DNA of 64,000 nt from Siphonodentalium dalli (lineage: Eukaryota > Mollusca > Scaphopoda > Gadilida > Siphonodentaliidae), in contig CP136062.1 of NCBI GenBank assembly GCA_032622095.1, positions 51,911,349-51,975,348 on the forward strand, written 5' to 3'. The translations under genes and the position numbers were made by a program. The notes below the pieces were generated by a model. That model ran no database searches and had not been told where the DNA came from. It was given only the letters and a program-made list of their open reading frames with translations. Shown one piece after another: positions 20,591-34,268 of the stretch (the stretch's first letter is position 1; the number at the start of each line of letters is the position of its first letter).

Positions 20591-22739
20591 TATTTATAAG
20601 ATATTTAACTCTTTAGTTCCCACACTAGCTGTATAAGCCACCCCTTCATCTCCCTGCAGCTATAACATAATACCGACGGCGTGTTCCCGGGTATATATCA
20701 AGTACCAGACGCTATTTCCCCATAAGTTGTGGCTTGTCAGAAAGTATCCCGTTGCTCCATAAATGGTGATAAACCTGTTACTGTGTTGACGCAGTGAAGG
20801 TAGGCTGTTGGAGTGACAGCTCCAACTGGGGATAATGACCGTAAGCCGGGACGTGTGTCGTAATATGAGAAAATCGACACCTGTGTATAAGAGCCCTGGG
20901 CAAGCAAGTATCTTCGACATTTCTGATGGGATTAGTTCAATATCAGTATATCAAACTATATGTATTGTGCGTTTCGTCAGCTCTGAAATGTTGCTTTTAA
21001 TATTCCATACAAAATCTCATCATTTACTCAGATTACATGGGTTGAAGTGACCACGACGTGTTTGCACACGAATGTCACATTGTGACAATAAAATAGGTCT
21101 TATACAAATGATCCTTGTTCAGGATTTAGACTCGTCTTATTTTGGAAAGTCACCAACTCCCAAAAGTATTTTGTAAACAATTCAAAGCAAATGTGTTTTG
21201 TTTTCTTCTCATAATTAATACCAGAAATATCTCATGATATGGCTTAAGGACTTAATTTCGCGACCAACTTGTCGTCAACGCATGTATATTGTTTCTGGCG
21301 ATAATGAGTTTCTGTTGTTACTGCCAGAACAAATGTATTTCCTCTGGCGAAAAGTGCAGCTAGTCGGTCGCGAAAATAATCAAATATATTTGTCTGGTAT
21401 CAATTCAGAACGCTAGATATCCTCTATTTCGCTCAGCCAAAATAACGCGATGTCGCACTACGAAATTCAAGTAAGGTTTTAAAATATATTTTCAGAATAG
21501 TGATGTTTGTGATTGTTTATTACTATAAACTAACATGCAAATGTAACAGTTAACAGAAGTGATAATATAGAACATACACATACAATTCAATTATAATTAT
21601 TATTCATTGGTAATTCGCTGTACATACATAAGTATGTTCCGCTTCCAGAGTGCGTAATGTATATACCGCACGGCTTCTGATTTATTAGCACAAATCAATG
21701 GTAATCGTGATGCAGGCTAGATCATAGGTATACGTACGTGTATGTCATTGGTTTTATGGCGCGTTGTCTAATTACTCAATATCAACTTTGATTTCGACTT
21801 CGAAAACACCTATTATATAACACGTCGTGCTTGGAAGTTCATCTTCGTGCAAACACTGTATGGCATCACCATTTAAAATTTAGCCGCATTATATAATATA
21901 AGAGAAATTTGAAACAATCCATATACAGGTATATAGGTGTACGATTACACACTATTTTATCACATACGTCAGAAACACCAGAAACATATACCAACATTAT
22001 CAGAAAAAGGACCGCACAATGTACACATTGTATTGATATAGATATTTTCTTTTACTCAAAAACCAAACATGTTTGAGAAAATAGTTTGTGAACTCTTCGA
22101 TCAAGCAAATTGTAACATAACGTCCGACTGAAACATGCACGTAACACCAGCCATTTGATGTTAAGCGGTTTGAAACAATAATACATAACTGTAGCTGAGC
22201 TGTCGCGTGTCCACCCCTGGTCAAGTGGGCATGCTAATATACTATGATGCCGGTGGTCATGTTGAATTGCTATGATGCGGGTCGGGCAAACTAATTCCGT
22301 TACGAAAAAGTACCGTTATTTTTCTAAAGTTGTAATTTTCAAGGTGATTGGATAACTAGAGCGATTTGATAAAACAAAAACATTCAATAACATATATATT
22401 TTTGAAAAATATAATAATAACTGCGCTGGTGTTTCTAAAACGACGCAAATAGCGATCTTGGTTATAGTCGATTTTCAACTAATGCAACCATTATTAAAGT
22501 CATGGGCGACATCCGTTGCAGAAATATTTATATTTGTTCAAATCGGCATCAACAGAATGAACGCCAACATACATGTATATACGCCCGTGTCTTTAATTAT
22601 TATAACCAATGCCGTGTACTGATATATCATGTATATACAGTTCAACTCATATGCCAAACATAATCAGCGCGTAAATAGTGTATTGTCGTCAAGACGTACA
22701 ATGGTGTACGTAAATAACATAACAGACCGAAATTCTATT
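20591..22739. other. Unassigned non-coding sequence
   Basis: About 2.1 kb with no convincing gene, RNA or transposon ends. A segment near 22575-22625 (CCCGTGTCTTTAATTATTATAACC) resembles the sequence just outside the MITE in the large satellite, so relics of that family begin here. Confidence 0.45.
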
Positions 22740-23045
22740 GGTTATTCATACAAAAATTATATAAACGCTCTTTATTATTTCCCTATCAGGAAAACAGTAA
22801 CAAACAACGCGCTTTATGTGTGTCATATCCAGATCTAAACAAAAGCAATGAAACGTAATTTTTTTGCTTTTGTTTACATAACAAAGGGGAACAAATTGAC
22901 AATAACATACTGTTTATGCCATATTTCTGATTGGTATAAGAACAAGCTATGTCCATATCTTACTATTCCTTTTGTTTATGGTGGTTTTTCAAGGATATGA
23001 ATGTTTTAACACCATACCCACCGCGAACGCCGCCCGTATCTTTAA
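22740..23045 (-). mobile_element. Diverged, inverted relative of the satellite MITE
   Basis: Read on the - strand, it has the order seen in the satellite monomers: TTTAAAGATACGGGCGGCGTTCGCGGTGGG, ATCC..AAAAACCACCATAAAC, AAATATGGCATAAACAGTATG, ATCTGGATATG, AAAGCGCGTTGTTTGTTAC and AAATAATAAAGAGCGTTTATATAA, with many substitutions. The right-hand TTAA is at 23042-23045. The other end is not recognisable. It is a diverged, older-looking copy outside the array. Confidence 0.65.
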
Positions 23046-23288
23046 AAATATTTCGCAATAAATTTGTTTTTGAATGTTATAATTTGGTTTGAAATTATAA
23101 CTGAGTCAAATCGTGCAATTCACCAAATTTGAAATTATATCATGAAATGTGTTGCGTGAACAATTAATATAATTGGATAGTTTGAATGTTAACTGAGTAT
23201 AGCAATATACAGTAGATACACATTGGGTTCTCTGTGATGTCCATGCACTATATATCTCATAACCATAATCCATAATTGTTCGGAACGT

Positions 23289-24915
23289 TCAACTACAATG
23301 ATACTTGAAATGGCAACCGTCCTTACATAGATGAACATTGGAGAGTTTGCAACCAAATACAGTTTCTTTTCTTTCTTTTGAGTTCAGATGAACCCGACAT
23401 CGGTTCTTGCGTCCCATGTGTGTGGACACGTGTCCGTTTGAGTTTTCTGGTGATATATTGAGGGCACGTGGCCCTTCTTGTGCTTTGAGTTTTCTAGAAG
23501 AATATCCTGCAATCAGTTGATGAGCCAGTTCAATCCTAAAATCCATATGCGTGAACACCTTCTTAGAATTATGTCTCTTTGATGTTTCTTTGAACAAGAT
23601 GAAACTGTTAACTATTGATGAATTGGCGACCAACCAGAAGATGCATTTCCATGCTTTTTCCTTTCGCGACCGAGGAGATACGTCATCCTCAACTGATCAT
23701 GTTTGTCAACACCATTCATGTACTTGTTGTACATGAATATGCTCATAGGCTGAGTCACTTCAAAAATTGTTTTTCCCTGGCGCCGATTAGCCATGATATC
23801 TGTCGTTGGGTCAGTCATCGTGCTAAGGGTGAACACTTGTTTCTTGTCCTGCCATACCGTTGCCGTGAGAAATTCGCCATCCTGCCTAGTGTTATAGTCA
23901 CCTCGATTCATTTTCTTCAGTCGCTGTAAATCCTTCGGGAATCCTTTCCTGTTCTGCCAAACGGTGCCACACGAGTAAAACCCATCGTTTAGTAAGTCCT
24001 GCATGAGGTGCACACTCGTAAAATAGTTATCAAAGAACAAACAGTAATTTTTGTCACACAAATCCGATGACAATGACGTAACCACATCATACCCGAGACC
24101 TTTTCCAGACGGTTTGAAATAATGCTTTCCGAGGTATACTTCAAAGTTTAACAGGTAGGCATTGGTGGCATCGTACATCATCCATATTTTTATCCCTCGT
24201 TTTATTGGTTTTGCCGGCATGTATATATATATTGCGAAGGCAAGTAACACGATTTCAATGTTGTTAGTGATGAGTCGATGATGTCGCGAACCTTATATAG
24301 TGGATCGTACGAATCTGTCCCTTTAGCAGGTTCGCTCTCTCGGTCACTGACGGGGAAGTATTCTGTGATTTTTTCAAATCTGCGCCGATTCATAACTTTG
24401 CTGATGCCGGCGTTTCCGATAAACTCAGCATGTGACCAGTACTACTTGTATGAGGGAAGGTCATTCACACCCACCATGATGTTCATACCGATGTACGCAC
24501 GAAGTTCTAGTTCCGAAATATCAGACCAGTATTTATCAGTCTCGCCCTTTTCTTCCATTTTCCACTTGGCATAGTTGTTAGTATGCCTGGCTATTTCGGC
24601 ATACTTCGATGGCGAGAACATAAAATTGAAATATTCCAAAGCTGTTGCTGTATCAGTATCGAATTCATCTGGTATAACTGGCCCTGTCCTTTGGGTAAAT
24701 GGCTGAAGTGATACCTTTCGAAGTTTATTTGACCAGCCAATCTGGTTATTATTCAAGCTGCTATCATCGATGGAGGTCACATTGTCGCTGGTAGCAGGGG
24801 CAGAGTAATCGTCGTCTGAATCTTCTAATGACGAGGAACCGCAATCTCCGCTAAAATCGCTATCATCTCCCATTAACATGTCGATCACTTGCTGTTTCGA
24901 AAATGTTGCAGCCAT
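23289..24915 (-). pseudogene. piggyBac-family transposase, inactivated
   Basis: The family catalyses cut-and-paste transposition at TTAA. Four - strand pieces line up in order. 24445-24915: an acidic, serine-rich N-terminus, then ELRAYIGMNIMVG. 24205-24393: RRRFEKITEYF and YDPLYKVRDII, same frame as the first after a TAG at 24442-24444. 23612-24250: MPAKPIKRGIKIW, FDNYFTS with one catalytic Asp, YMNGVDKHDQ with another. 23289-23633: the NSFILFKE helix and a Cys/His-rich tail (C-x5-6-C-x3-C-type spacing), likely the C-terminal zinc-binding domain. Faults: one in-frame stop, a frameshift plus loss of the segment that should carry the first catalytic Asp near 24205-24270, and a further frameshift near 23660. 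Total span, ~540 codons, is normal for the family. No element ends were identified. Confidence 0.85.
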
Positions 24916-25104
24916 GTTGTTCGTAAATACTTAGAATGGTACCCAAGTAACACAGCATGTGTCGCTCGCGATGCACACGGTGCCACGTTTATTGTTATTA
25001 GATAGGCAAATAACGAGTTGACATAACCGGGTGGTCTCGATTAGAAACATAGCAAAAGCGGGGGGCATAGGGGCGAACTCATTAGTACAGTCTGGGCCTA
25101 GTGT
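24916..25104. other. Unassigned sequence upstream of the piggyBac pseudogene
   Basis: Lies 5' of the transposase start and may be its leader. A GGGGGGCATAGGGGCG stretch occurs at about 25060. No promoter can be identified. Confidence 0.35.
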
Positions 25105-25231
25105 GGCGCTCTAGGGCGCTTGTGGGGAAGTCTGGTAACGCGCTCTTATGCGCGTCTATGGATATGTTGCGAGGCGTCCACATGCGCTTATGTGGAAATA
25201 GTGCAAAAGCGTCCAGGGACGCTTATGGGGA
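25105..25231. repeat. Four GC-rich short palindromes, ~34-bp spacing
   Basis: Related hairpin-forming phrases occur in tandem: GGCGCTCTAGGGCGCTTGTGG (25105), CGCGCTCTTATGCGCGTCTATGG (25139), GGCGTCCACATGCGCTTATGTGG (25173) and AGCGTCCAGGGACGCTTATGG (25208), each quoted approximately. All follow GCG..CGC then TTATGG. Their place 190-320 bp upstream of the transposase start suggests subterminal sites of the piggyBac element, but this is inference. Confidence 0.5.
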
Positions 25232-25638
25232 GTACAGAGATAAAACATGCGCAGAAAATTAATACAATTTTAACGTTACTATAAAGTTATCGTTCGCAAA
25301 CCAAAATGCGCATGCACGGACGAAATGACGCACACTCGGACAGGCGCTGTTGGTTTTCGTAGTTTTCCTGGGACAAATATAACTTTGGCATAATGATCAT
25401 GTTGAGCCATATCCAAATTAAATCGGTCAATGGTTCACCACACAGTTCGGATGGAAGTGCAACAAGGGCTTTCATGATAACGGATACTGTTTATTTCCCA
25501 TTTTATCTCTGGTGCCATATCAGGATTAGTGAACATTCATCATTATCGGTGTCCTGTCTACGTCATAATTCAGAAACCCCTCATGTGCCACAAAGTAGTC
25601 TAGTCATGTCATGAGATAGAAGCTATCCAGTTGTACGT
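25232..25638. other. Unassigned non-coding sequence
   Basis: About 400 bp with no recognised feature. Confidence 0.4.
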
Positions 25639-26091
25639 TTAAAGGTACGGGAGGCCTTGGCGGTGGGTATCCTGTCAAAATGTTTCCACCCGTCAAAAAC
25701 CGGCACAAACAGAAAGAACATCAAAATGTAGACATATGTTTGACCATTGTTATGTAAAAAAAAAAGCATAAACAGTTACTTTTCTGGTGTTTGTTTATAT
25801 TATTATGGTAAACATAAAGAGCGTTCTTTGTTGGTGAATTCCTGATATGGAACTAATAAAGAGCGTTTATACCATTTGTGTGTGATTAGCCAGCAGCATT
25901 GTGCTGTCTTCTGTAACACAACAGGCTCTTGTTCAGATAAAATATAGTATATCTTTATGATAACATACTGTTGTTTACGCGATTGTCATGGTATATATGC
26001 ATTGAACACTAAGCGTGTTAATGTTTTTCTGTTTACGGTGGTTGGAACAGATATGAATATTTTCGACAATTAAGGCCTCCCGTGCCTTTAA
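25639..26091 (+). mobile_element. TTAA-flanked MITE, single-copy relative of the satellite core
   Basis: 453 bp bounded by TTAA at both ends (25639-25642 and 26088-26091). The terminal inverted repeats are AGGTACGGGAGGCCTT on the left and AGGCACGGGAGGCCTT on the right. Inside is the same order of landmarks as the satellite monomer (GGCGGTGGGTAT, CCGTCAAAAACCGGCA, GCATAAACAGT, GTAAACATAAAGAGCGTT, ATAAAGAGCGTTTATA, CTGTTGTTTACGC, CGTGCCTTTAA). It preserves the ends of the element from which the array seems to derive. No coding capacity. TTAA points to piggyBac-type mobilisation. Confidence 0.75.
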
Positions 26092-27628
26092 GTTATTTGA
26101 TTACATGTTATGTAAGTCGTCATCATTGTTTTTTTTTTTATAAAATCGTCATCATTGTTATATTTTCATTTTGTTCTGATGATAATCCATGTTCAATAAA
26201 CATCTGAATTTGAATTGATGTCCAGATATCTTGTCATGGTACTCTGACAAAACACCCTCAGGAAGAAAACAAACAGTAGGACAAACCTTTTGGGACCAAA
26301 CGACATTATTACAAAACGCCCTCGGTTGATATAAGTTATCTGGTTGAGGGAGAAAACAAATAACTTGCATTTGGCGTCGTCCGGCAAAACATGTTCTCTG
26401 GTGCATATCTTGGTCGGATTTTGTCGTTAAATAATTTAGCACGGGATACAATCCATACAATTGGGACATTGGTCATGGCATGGTACATGGAAGTTGACAT
26501 CAGCATGTTTATAGGGACAAGCACATTTGGTATAATTCGGCCAAAATAAATCATTAACCAAATGATGCAATACCGGTAAATGCTCTCGTGCAGAATAGAC
26601 ATGTATGTATATACAGGTGTTCCAATCTCGGTAGCTCGAGCGAGAACAGCATTGTTAACCTACTGCCGGTTCTGCCAAGTGCGCAACATAAACATGACAC
26701 GGACCGCACCTCCCCAAGCTGCCTTCATAAGGACAATATAATATCATGCAGCCAATTGCCCTGTATGCATTTGTTGGCAATCAGGCAAGTTGTTATAGCT
26801 AAAGCGGAAATGAATATATTAACCAGTGCACATGGACTTGCAACGCGCTCCGCTCCCATTCCATGCATCCAAACGGCCTCAATGCGCTGTCCCTATTATA
26901 CATGTACTCGGATAGAGGCAGTTTGGATGCACGTTTTACGTTAATAGTACGGTAGTATTATTAAAGTCAAGGGGATCGATACAATACCCCCGTTTACCAT
27001 CACTAGAAAATCTGACAAATTTAGCCCATTTATCCAACAATGGCATCTATATCGCCATGGGTGGGTCGGCGATTGATTCTTTCATTTTAAACCATACATG
27101 TACAAACGCTCATCAATTTCATTTCTATATGCAAGCATTTAGTATTTTCTTCTGAATATTGTCTCCCAACAGCGTCAAAAAGCAAGGTCTGGGTGGCGCA
27201 AACGATGTGGCCCGGCACGCATCCAGCTTATTATAATTACAAAACGATCGAACAATCAACTAAAACGTTTAGCGCTCAATGATCACTTGTTGTCTGATAA
27301 TGTATCTATGCACACGTCGTCATTATCTATTTTTAACAACCAAATTAGAGGGTAATTATGAAATATTCATTATTGTTTGAACTCTCCATCGCGATTCGCG
27401 ATCGCATCTACAAACAACTCGACATATGAAGCTGGTGTGTTCATTTGCTACAATGAGTATATGACTGAACAAAGACACCCAACCCCTCCCCCACACGTTT
27501 CAAACGAAAACATTGTCCCGTTAGAAATGTCCTTAAAGTGTTTGTCGGAAAGTGTCATATGCCATGAAGACATGTAAATAAACGACGAATGGAGATATCG
27601 TACGTTGATATAACTGCTTATTGCTATA
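26092..27628. other. Unassigned non-coding sequence
   Basis: About 1.5 kb between the single MITE and the array. A - strand frame at 26336-26602 is rich in hydrophobic residues but is not supported as a receptor or enzyme. Inverted phrases (GTTTGGATGCA at 26870 and 26929 in opposite orientations) suggest another decayed inverted-repeat element. Confidence 0.45.
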
Positions 27629-30600
27629 TTAAAGATACGGGCGGCGTTGGCAGTGGGTATGCTGTTAAAATATTCACCTCCGTCAAAAACAGCCATAAAC
27701 CTTAGGGAGACTCTTGAAATAATCCGACCTTATGGAGAATCTCGATATATCATTTTCACTGCAACGCGTAGCTTCTGGGTAAGGTGAGGGCATTTGTTAT
27801 TAATCGAAAAAAAACACATCTTTTATTGCTATATCAAAGATACGGGCGGTGTTGGCAATCATCGCACACCTTGAAGACATGCAGTATACTATTACACAAT
27901 ACACTATTTACGCCCCATTATGTTTGCATATGAACAGTGCTTTAATATTCCATATGTTGATGGCGAGACATCTCGATATATCATTTTCTATGCAACGTAA
28001 AGCTTCTGGTTATGGTGAGAGCATTTGGTATCAAACGAACACAAAATCTTTTATTGCTATATAAAAGATACGGCCAGTGTCGGCGGTGGGCATGATACTA
28101 ACATATTCACATCCGTCAAATGTGTTACGTAAACAAAAGCAAACAACGTTACCTTTCCTAGGTTTTATTTAGATCCGGATATGGTAAACATAAAGAGCGT
28201 TATTTGTTACTACTTTCCTTATATGGAAATAATAAAGAGCGTTTATATAATGTTTGTGTGATTAACCACTATAATTGCGTTGTGTTATGTAAACAGAAGC
28301 AAAACTTCCGTAACACGAGCACGCTGTTGTTTACGTAATCATCGTACACATTGAGGACAATACACTATTCACGCGCTGATTACGTTTGCATCTGAACAAA
28401 ACTGTATGAATATTGAATAGTTGAATAGTTCTGCAACGAACGCCACCAGTGCCTTTAATTATTATAACCAATACCATGTAATGATATACATATACCTAAC
28501 AACATGAAACGACATTCGGGAGACTCTTGAAATAATCCGACCTTAGGCAGACATCTCAATATATCATTTTCCATGCAACGTGCAGCTTCTGGGTATGGTG
28601 AGAGCATTTGGTATTAATAAAAAACATCTTTTATTGCTCATATTATAGATACGGGCGGTGTTGGCGGTGGGTATGCTGTTAAAATATTCATCTCCGTCAA
28701 AAACCGCCATAAACAGAAATAGTAAAATATAGGCAGCATTTGTTGTTATATCATACAGAAATATGGCATAAACAGTATGTTGTTGTCAATTGTTTTCACT
28801 TTGTTGTGCAAACAAAGGGAAAAAACCGTTACGTTTCCTGACTTTTGTATAGATCCGGACATGGTATAAGCATAAAGAGCGTTGTTTGTTACTATTTTTC
28901 TTATATGGAAATAATGAAGAGCGTTTATATAATGTTTGTGTGATTAACCAATATGATTGCGTTGTGTTATGTAAACAGAAGCAAAACTTCTGTAACACGA
29001 GCATGCTGTTGTTTACGCAATCATCGTACACATTGAGGACAATACACTATTCAAGCGCTGATTACGTTTGCATATGAACAAAACTGTACATATTTTAATA
29101 TTCCATCAATTGGTGGCGATTTGACCACATATTAATATTTCTGCAACGAACACGGCTCGTGCCTTTAATTATTATAACCAATGCCATGTACTGATATACA
29201 TATACATATAGCTAACAAAATTAACGACATTAGGGAGACTCTTGAAATAATCCGACCTTAGGGAGACATCTCGACACAGCTATATATATTTTAATATTCC
29301 ATCTGTTGGTGGCGATTTGATCACATATGAATAGTTCTGCAACGAACGCCGCCCGTGCCTTTAATTATTATAACCAATACCATGTAATGATATACATATA
29401 CCTAACAACATGAAACGACATTCGGGAGACTCTTGAAATAATCCGACCTTAGGCAGACATCTCAATATATCATTTTCCATGCAACGTGCAGCTTCTGGGT
29501 ACGGTGAGAGCATTTGGTATTAATAAAAAAACATCTGTTATTGCTCATATTAAAGATACGGGCTGTCTTTCGCGGTGGGTATGCTGTTAGAATATTCAGC
29601 TCCGTCAAAAACCGCCATAAACAGAAATAGTAAAATATAGGCAGAATTTGTTGTTATATCACACATAACTATGGCATAAACAGTACGTTACGTTTCCTGA
29701 CTTTTGTATAGATCCGGATATGGTAAGCATAAAGAGCGTTGTTTGTTACTATATTTCTTATATGAAATAATGAAGAGCGTTTATATAATGTTTGTGTGAT
29801 TAACCAATATGATTGCGTTGTGTTATGTAAACAGAAGCAAAACTTCTGTAACACGAGCATGCTGTTGTTTACGCAATCATCGTACACATTGAGGACAATA
29901 CACTATTCATGCGCTGATTACGTTTGTATATGAACAAAACTGTACATATTTTAATATTCCATCTGTTGGTGGCGATTTGACCACATATTAATATTTCTGC
30001 AACGAACACCGCCCGTGCCTTTAATTATTAAAACCAATACCATGTAATGATATACATATACCTAACAACATGAAACGACATTCGGGAGACTCTTGAAATA
30101 ATCCGACCTTAGGCATACATCTCAATATATCATTTTCCATGCAACGTGCAGCTTCTGGGTATGGTGAGAGCATTTGGTATTAATAAAAAAACATCTGTTA
30201 TTGCTCATATTAAAGATACGGGCTGTCTTTGGCGGTGGGAATGCTGTTAAAATATTCAGCTCCGTTAAAAACCGCCATAAACAGAAATAGTAAAATATAG
30301 GCAGAATTTGTTGTTATATCATACATAACTATGGCATAAACAGTACATTACGTTTCCTGACTTTTGTATAGATCCGGATATGGTAAGCATAAAGAGCGTT
30401 GTTTGTTACTATATTTCTTATATGGAAATAATGAAGAGCGTTTATATAATGTTTGTGTGATTAACCAATATGATTGCGTTGTGTTATGTAAACAGAAGCA
30501 AAACTTCTGTAACACGAGCATGCTGTTGTTTACGCAATCATCGTACACATTGAGGACAATACACTATTCATGCGCTGATTACGTTTGTATATGAACAAAA

Positions 30601-33600
30601 CTGTACATATTTTAATATTCCATCTGTTGGTGGCGATTTGACCACATATTAATATTTCTGCAACGAACACCGCCCGTGCCTTTAATTATTATAACCAATG
30701 CCATGTACTGATATACATATACATATAGCTAACAAAATTAACGACATTAGGGAGACTCTTGAAATAATCCGACCTTAGGGAGACATCTCGACAAAGCTAT
30801 ATATATTTTAATATTCCATCTGTTGGTGGCGATTTGATCACATATGAATAGTTCTGCAACGAACGCCACCCGTGCCTTTAATTATTATAACCAATGCCAT
30901 GTACTGATATACATATACATATAGCTAACAAAATTAACGACATTAGGGAGACTCTTGAAATAATCCGACCTTAGGGAGACATCTCAACAAAGATATATAT
31001 ATTTTAATATTCCATCTGTTGGTGGCGATTTGATCACATATGAATAGTTCTGCAACGAACGCCGCCCGTGCCTTTAATTATTATAACCAATACCATGTAA
31101 TGATATACATATACCTAACAACATGAAACGACATTCGGGAGACTCTTGAAATAATCCGACCTTAGGCAGACATCTCAATATATCATTTTCCATGCAACGT
31201 GCAGCTTCTGGGTATTGTGGGAGCATTTGGTATTAATAAAAAAATATCTTTTATTGCTCATATTATAGATACGGGCGGTGTTGGCGGTGGGTATGCTGTT
31301 AAAATATTCATCTCCGTCAAAAACCGCCATAAACAGAAATAGTAAAATATAGGCAGAATTTGTTGTTATGTCATTCAGAAATATGGCATAAACAGTATGT
31401 TATTGTCAATTGTTTTCACTTTGTTGTGCAAACAAAAGGAAAAAAACCGTTACGTTTCCTGACTTTTGTATAGATCCGGATATGGTAAGCATAAAAAGCG
31501 TTTTTTGTTACTATTTTTCTTATATGGAAATAATGAAGAGCGTTTATATAATGTTTGTGTGATTAACCAATATGATTGCGTTGTGTTATGTAAACAGAAG
31601 CAAAACTTCTGTAACACGAGCATGCTGTTGTTTACGCAATCATCGTACACATTGAGGACAATAGACTATTCGTTCGCTGATTATGTTTGCATATGAACAA
31701 AACTGTACATATTTTAATATTCCATCTGTTGGTGGCGATTTGACCACATATTAATATTTCTGCAACGAACACGGCCCGTGCCTTTAATTATTACAACCAA
31801 TGCCATGTACTGATATACATATACATATAGCTAACAAAATTAACGACATTAGGGAGACTCTTGAAATAATCCGACCTTAGGGAGACATCTCGACAAAGCT
31901 ATATATATTTTAATATTCCATCTGTTGGTGGCGATTTGATCACATATGAATAGTTCTGCAACGAACGCCGCCCGTGCCTTTAATTATTAAAACCAATACC
32001 ATGTAATGATATACATATACCTAACAACATGAAACGACATTCGGGAGACTCTTGAAATAATCCGACCTTAGGCATACATCTCAATATATCATTTTCCATG
32101 CAACGTGCAGCTTCTGGGTATGGTGAGAGCATTTGGTATTAATAAAAAAACATCTGTTATTGCTCATATTAAAGATACGGGCTGTCTTTGGCGGTGGGAA
32201 TGCTGTTAAAATATTCAGCTCCGTTAAAAACCGCCATAAACAGAAATAGTAAAATATAGGCAGAATTTGTTGTTATATCATACATAACTATGGCATAAAC
32301 AGTACGTTACGTTTCCTGACTTTTGTATAGATCCGGATATGGTAAGCATAAAGAGCGTTGTTTGTTACTATATTTCTTATATGGAAATAATGAAGAGCGT
32401 TTATATAATGTTTGTGTGATTAACCAATATGATTGCGTTGTGTTATGTAAACAGAAGCAAAACTTCTGTAACACGAGCATGCTGTTGTTTACGCAATCAT
32501 CGTACACATTGAGGACAATACACTATTCATGCGCTGATTACGTTTGTATATGAACAAAACTGTACATATTTTAATATTCCATCTGTTGGTGGCGATTTGA
32601 CCACATATTAATATTTCTGCAACGAACACCGCCCGTGCCTTTAATTATTATAACCAATGCCATGTACTGATATACATATACATATAGCTAACAAAATTAA
32701 CGACATTAGGGAGACTCTTGAAATAATCCGATCTTAGGGAGACATCTCGACAAAGCTATATATATTTTAATATTCCATCTGTTGGTGGCGATTTGATCAC
32801 ATATGAATAGTTCTGCAACGAACGCCACCCGTGCCTTTAATTATTATAACCAATACCATGTACTGATATACATATACCTAACAACATGAAACGACATTCG
32901 GGAGACTCTTGAAATAATCCGACCTTAGGCAGACATCTCAATATATCATTTTCCATGCAACGTGCAGCTTCTGGGTATGGTGGGAGCATTTGGTATTAAT
33001 AAAAAAATATCTTTTATTGCTCATATTATAGATACGGGCGGTGTTGGCGGTGGGTATGCTGTTAAAATATTCATCTCCGTCAAAAACCGCCATAAACAGA
33101 AATAGTAAAATATAGGCAGAATTTGTTGTTATGTCATTCAGAAATATGGCATAAACAGTATGTTATTGTCAATTGTTTTCACTTTGTTGTGCAAACAAAA
33201 GGAAAAAAACCGTTACGTTTCCTGACTTTTGTATAGATCCGGATATGGTAAGCATAAAGAGCGTTTTTTGTTACTATTTTTCTTATATGGAAATAATGAA
33301 GAGCGTTTATATAATGTTTGTGTGATTAACCAATATGATTGCGTTGTGTTATGTAAACAGAAGCAAAACTTCTGTAACACGAGCATGCTGTTGTTTACGC
33401 AATCATCGTACACATTGAGGACAATAGACTATTCGTTCGCTGATTATGTTTGCATATGAACAAAACTGTAAATATTTTAATATTCCATCTGTTGGTGGCG
33501 ATTTGACCACATATTAATATTTCTGCAACGAACACCGCCCGTGCCTTTAATTATTATAACCAATGCCATGTACTCATATACATATACATATAGCTAACAA

Positions 33601-34268
33601 AATTAACGACATTAGGGAGACTCTTGAAATAATCCGACCTTAGGGAGACATCTCAACAAAGCTATATATATTTTAATATTCCATCTGTTGGTGGCGATTT
33701 GATCACATATGAATAGTTCTGCAACGAACGCCGCCCGTGCCTTTAATTATTATAACCAATACCATGTAATGATATACATATACCTAACAACATGAAACGA
33801 CATTCGGGAGACTCTTGAAATAATCCGACCTTAGGCAGACATCTCAATATATCATTTTCCATGCAACGTGCAGCTTCTGGGTATGGTGAGAGCATTTGGT
33901 ATTAATAAAAAAACATCTGTTATTGCTCATATTATAGATACGGGCGGTGTTGGCGGTGGGTATGCTGTTAGAATATTCATCTCCGTCAAAAACCGCCATA
34001 AACAGAAATAGTAAAATATAGGCAGAATTTGTTGTTATATCACACATAACTATGGCATAAACAGTACGTTACGTTTCCTGACTTTTGTATAGATCCGGAT
34101 ATGGTAAGCATAAAGAGCGTTGTTTGTTACTATATTTCTTATATGAAATAATGAAGAGCGTTTATATAATGTTTGTGTGATTAACCAATATGATTGCGTT
34201 GTGTTATGTAAACAGAAGAAAAACTTCTGTAACACGAGCATGCTGTTGTTTACGCAATCATCGTACAC

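Noticed and set aside
26336-26602. Possible seven-transmembrane receptor fragment (hydrophobic - strand frame with IIPNVLVPINML)
   Set aside because: Only one short hydrophobic stretch is suggestive. Upstream frames are broken and no conserved receptor motif such as DRY or NPxxY is seen.
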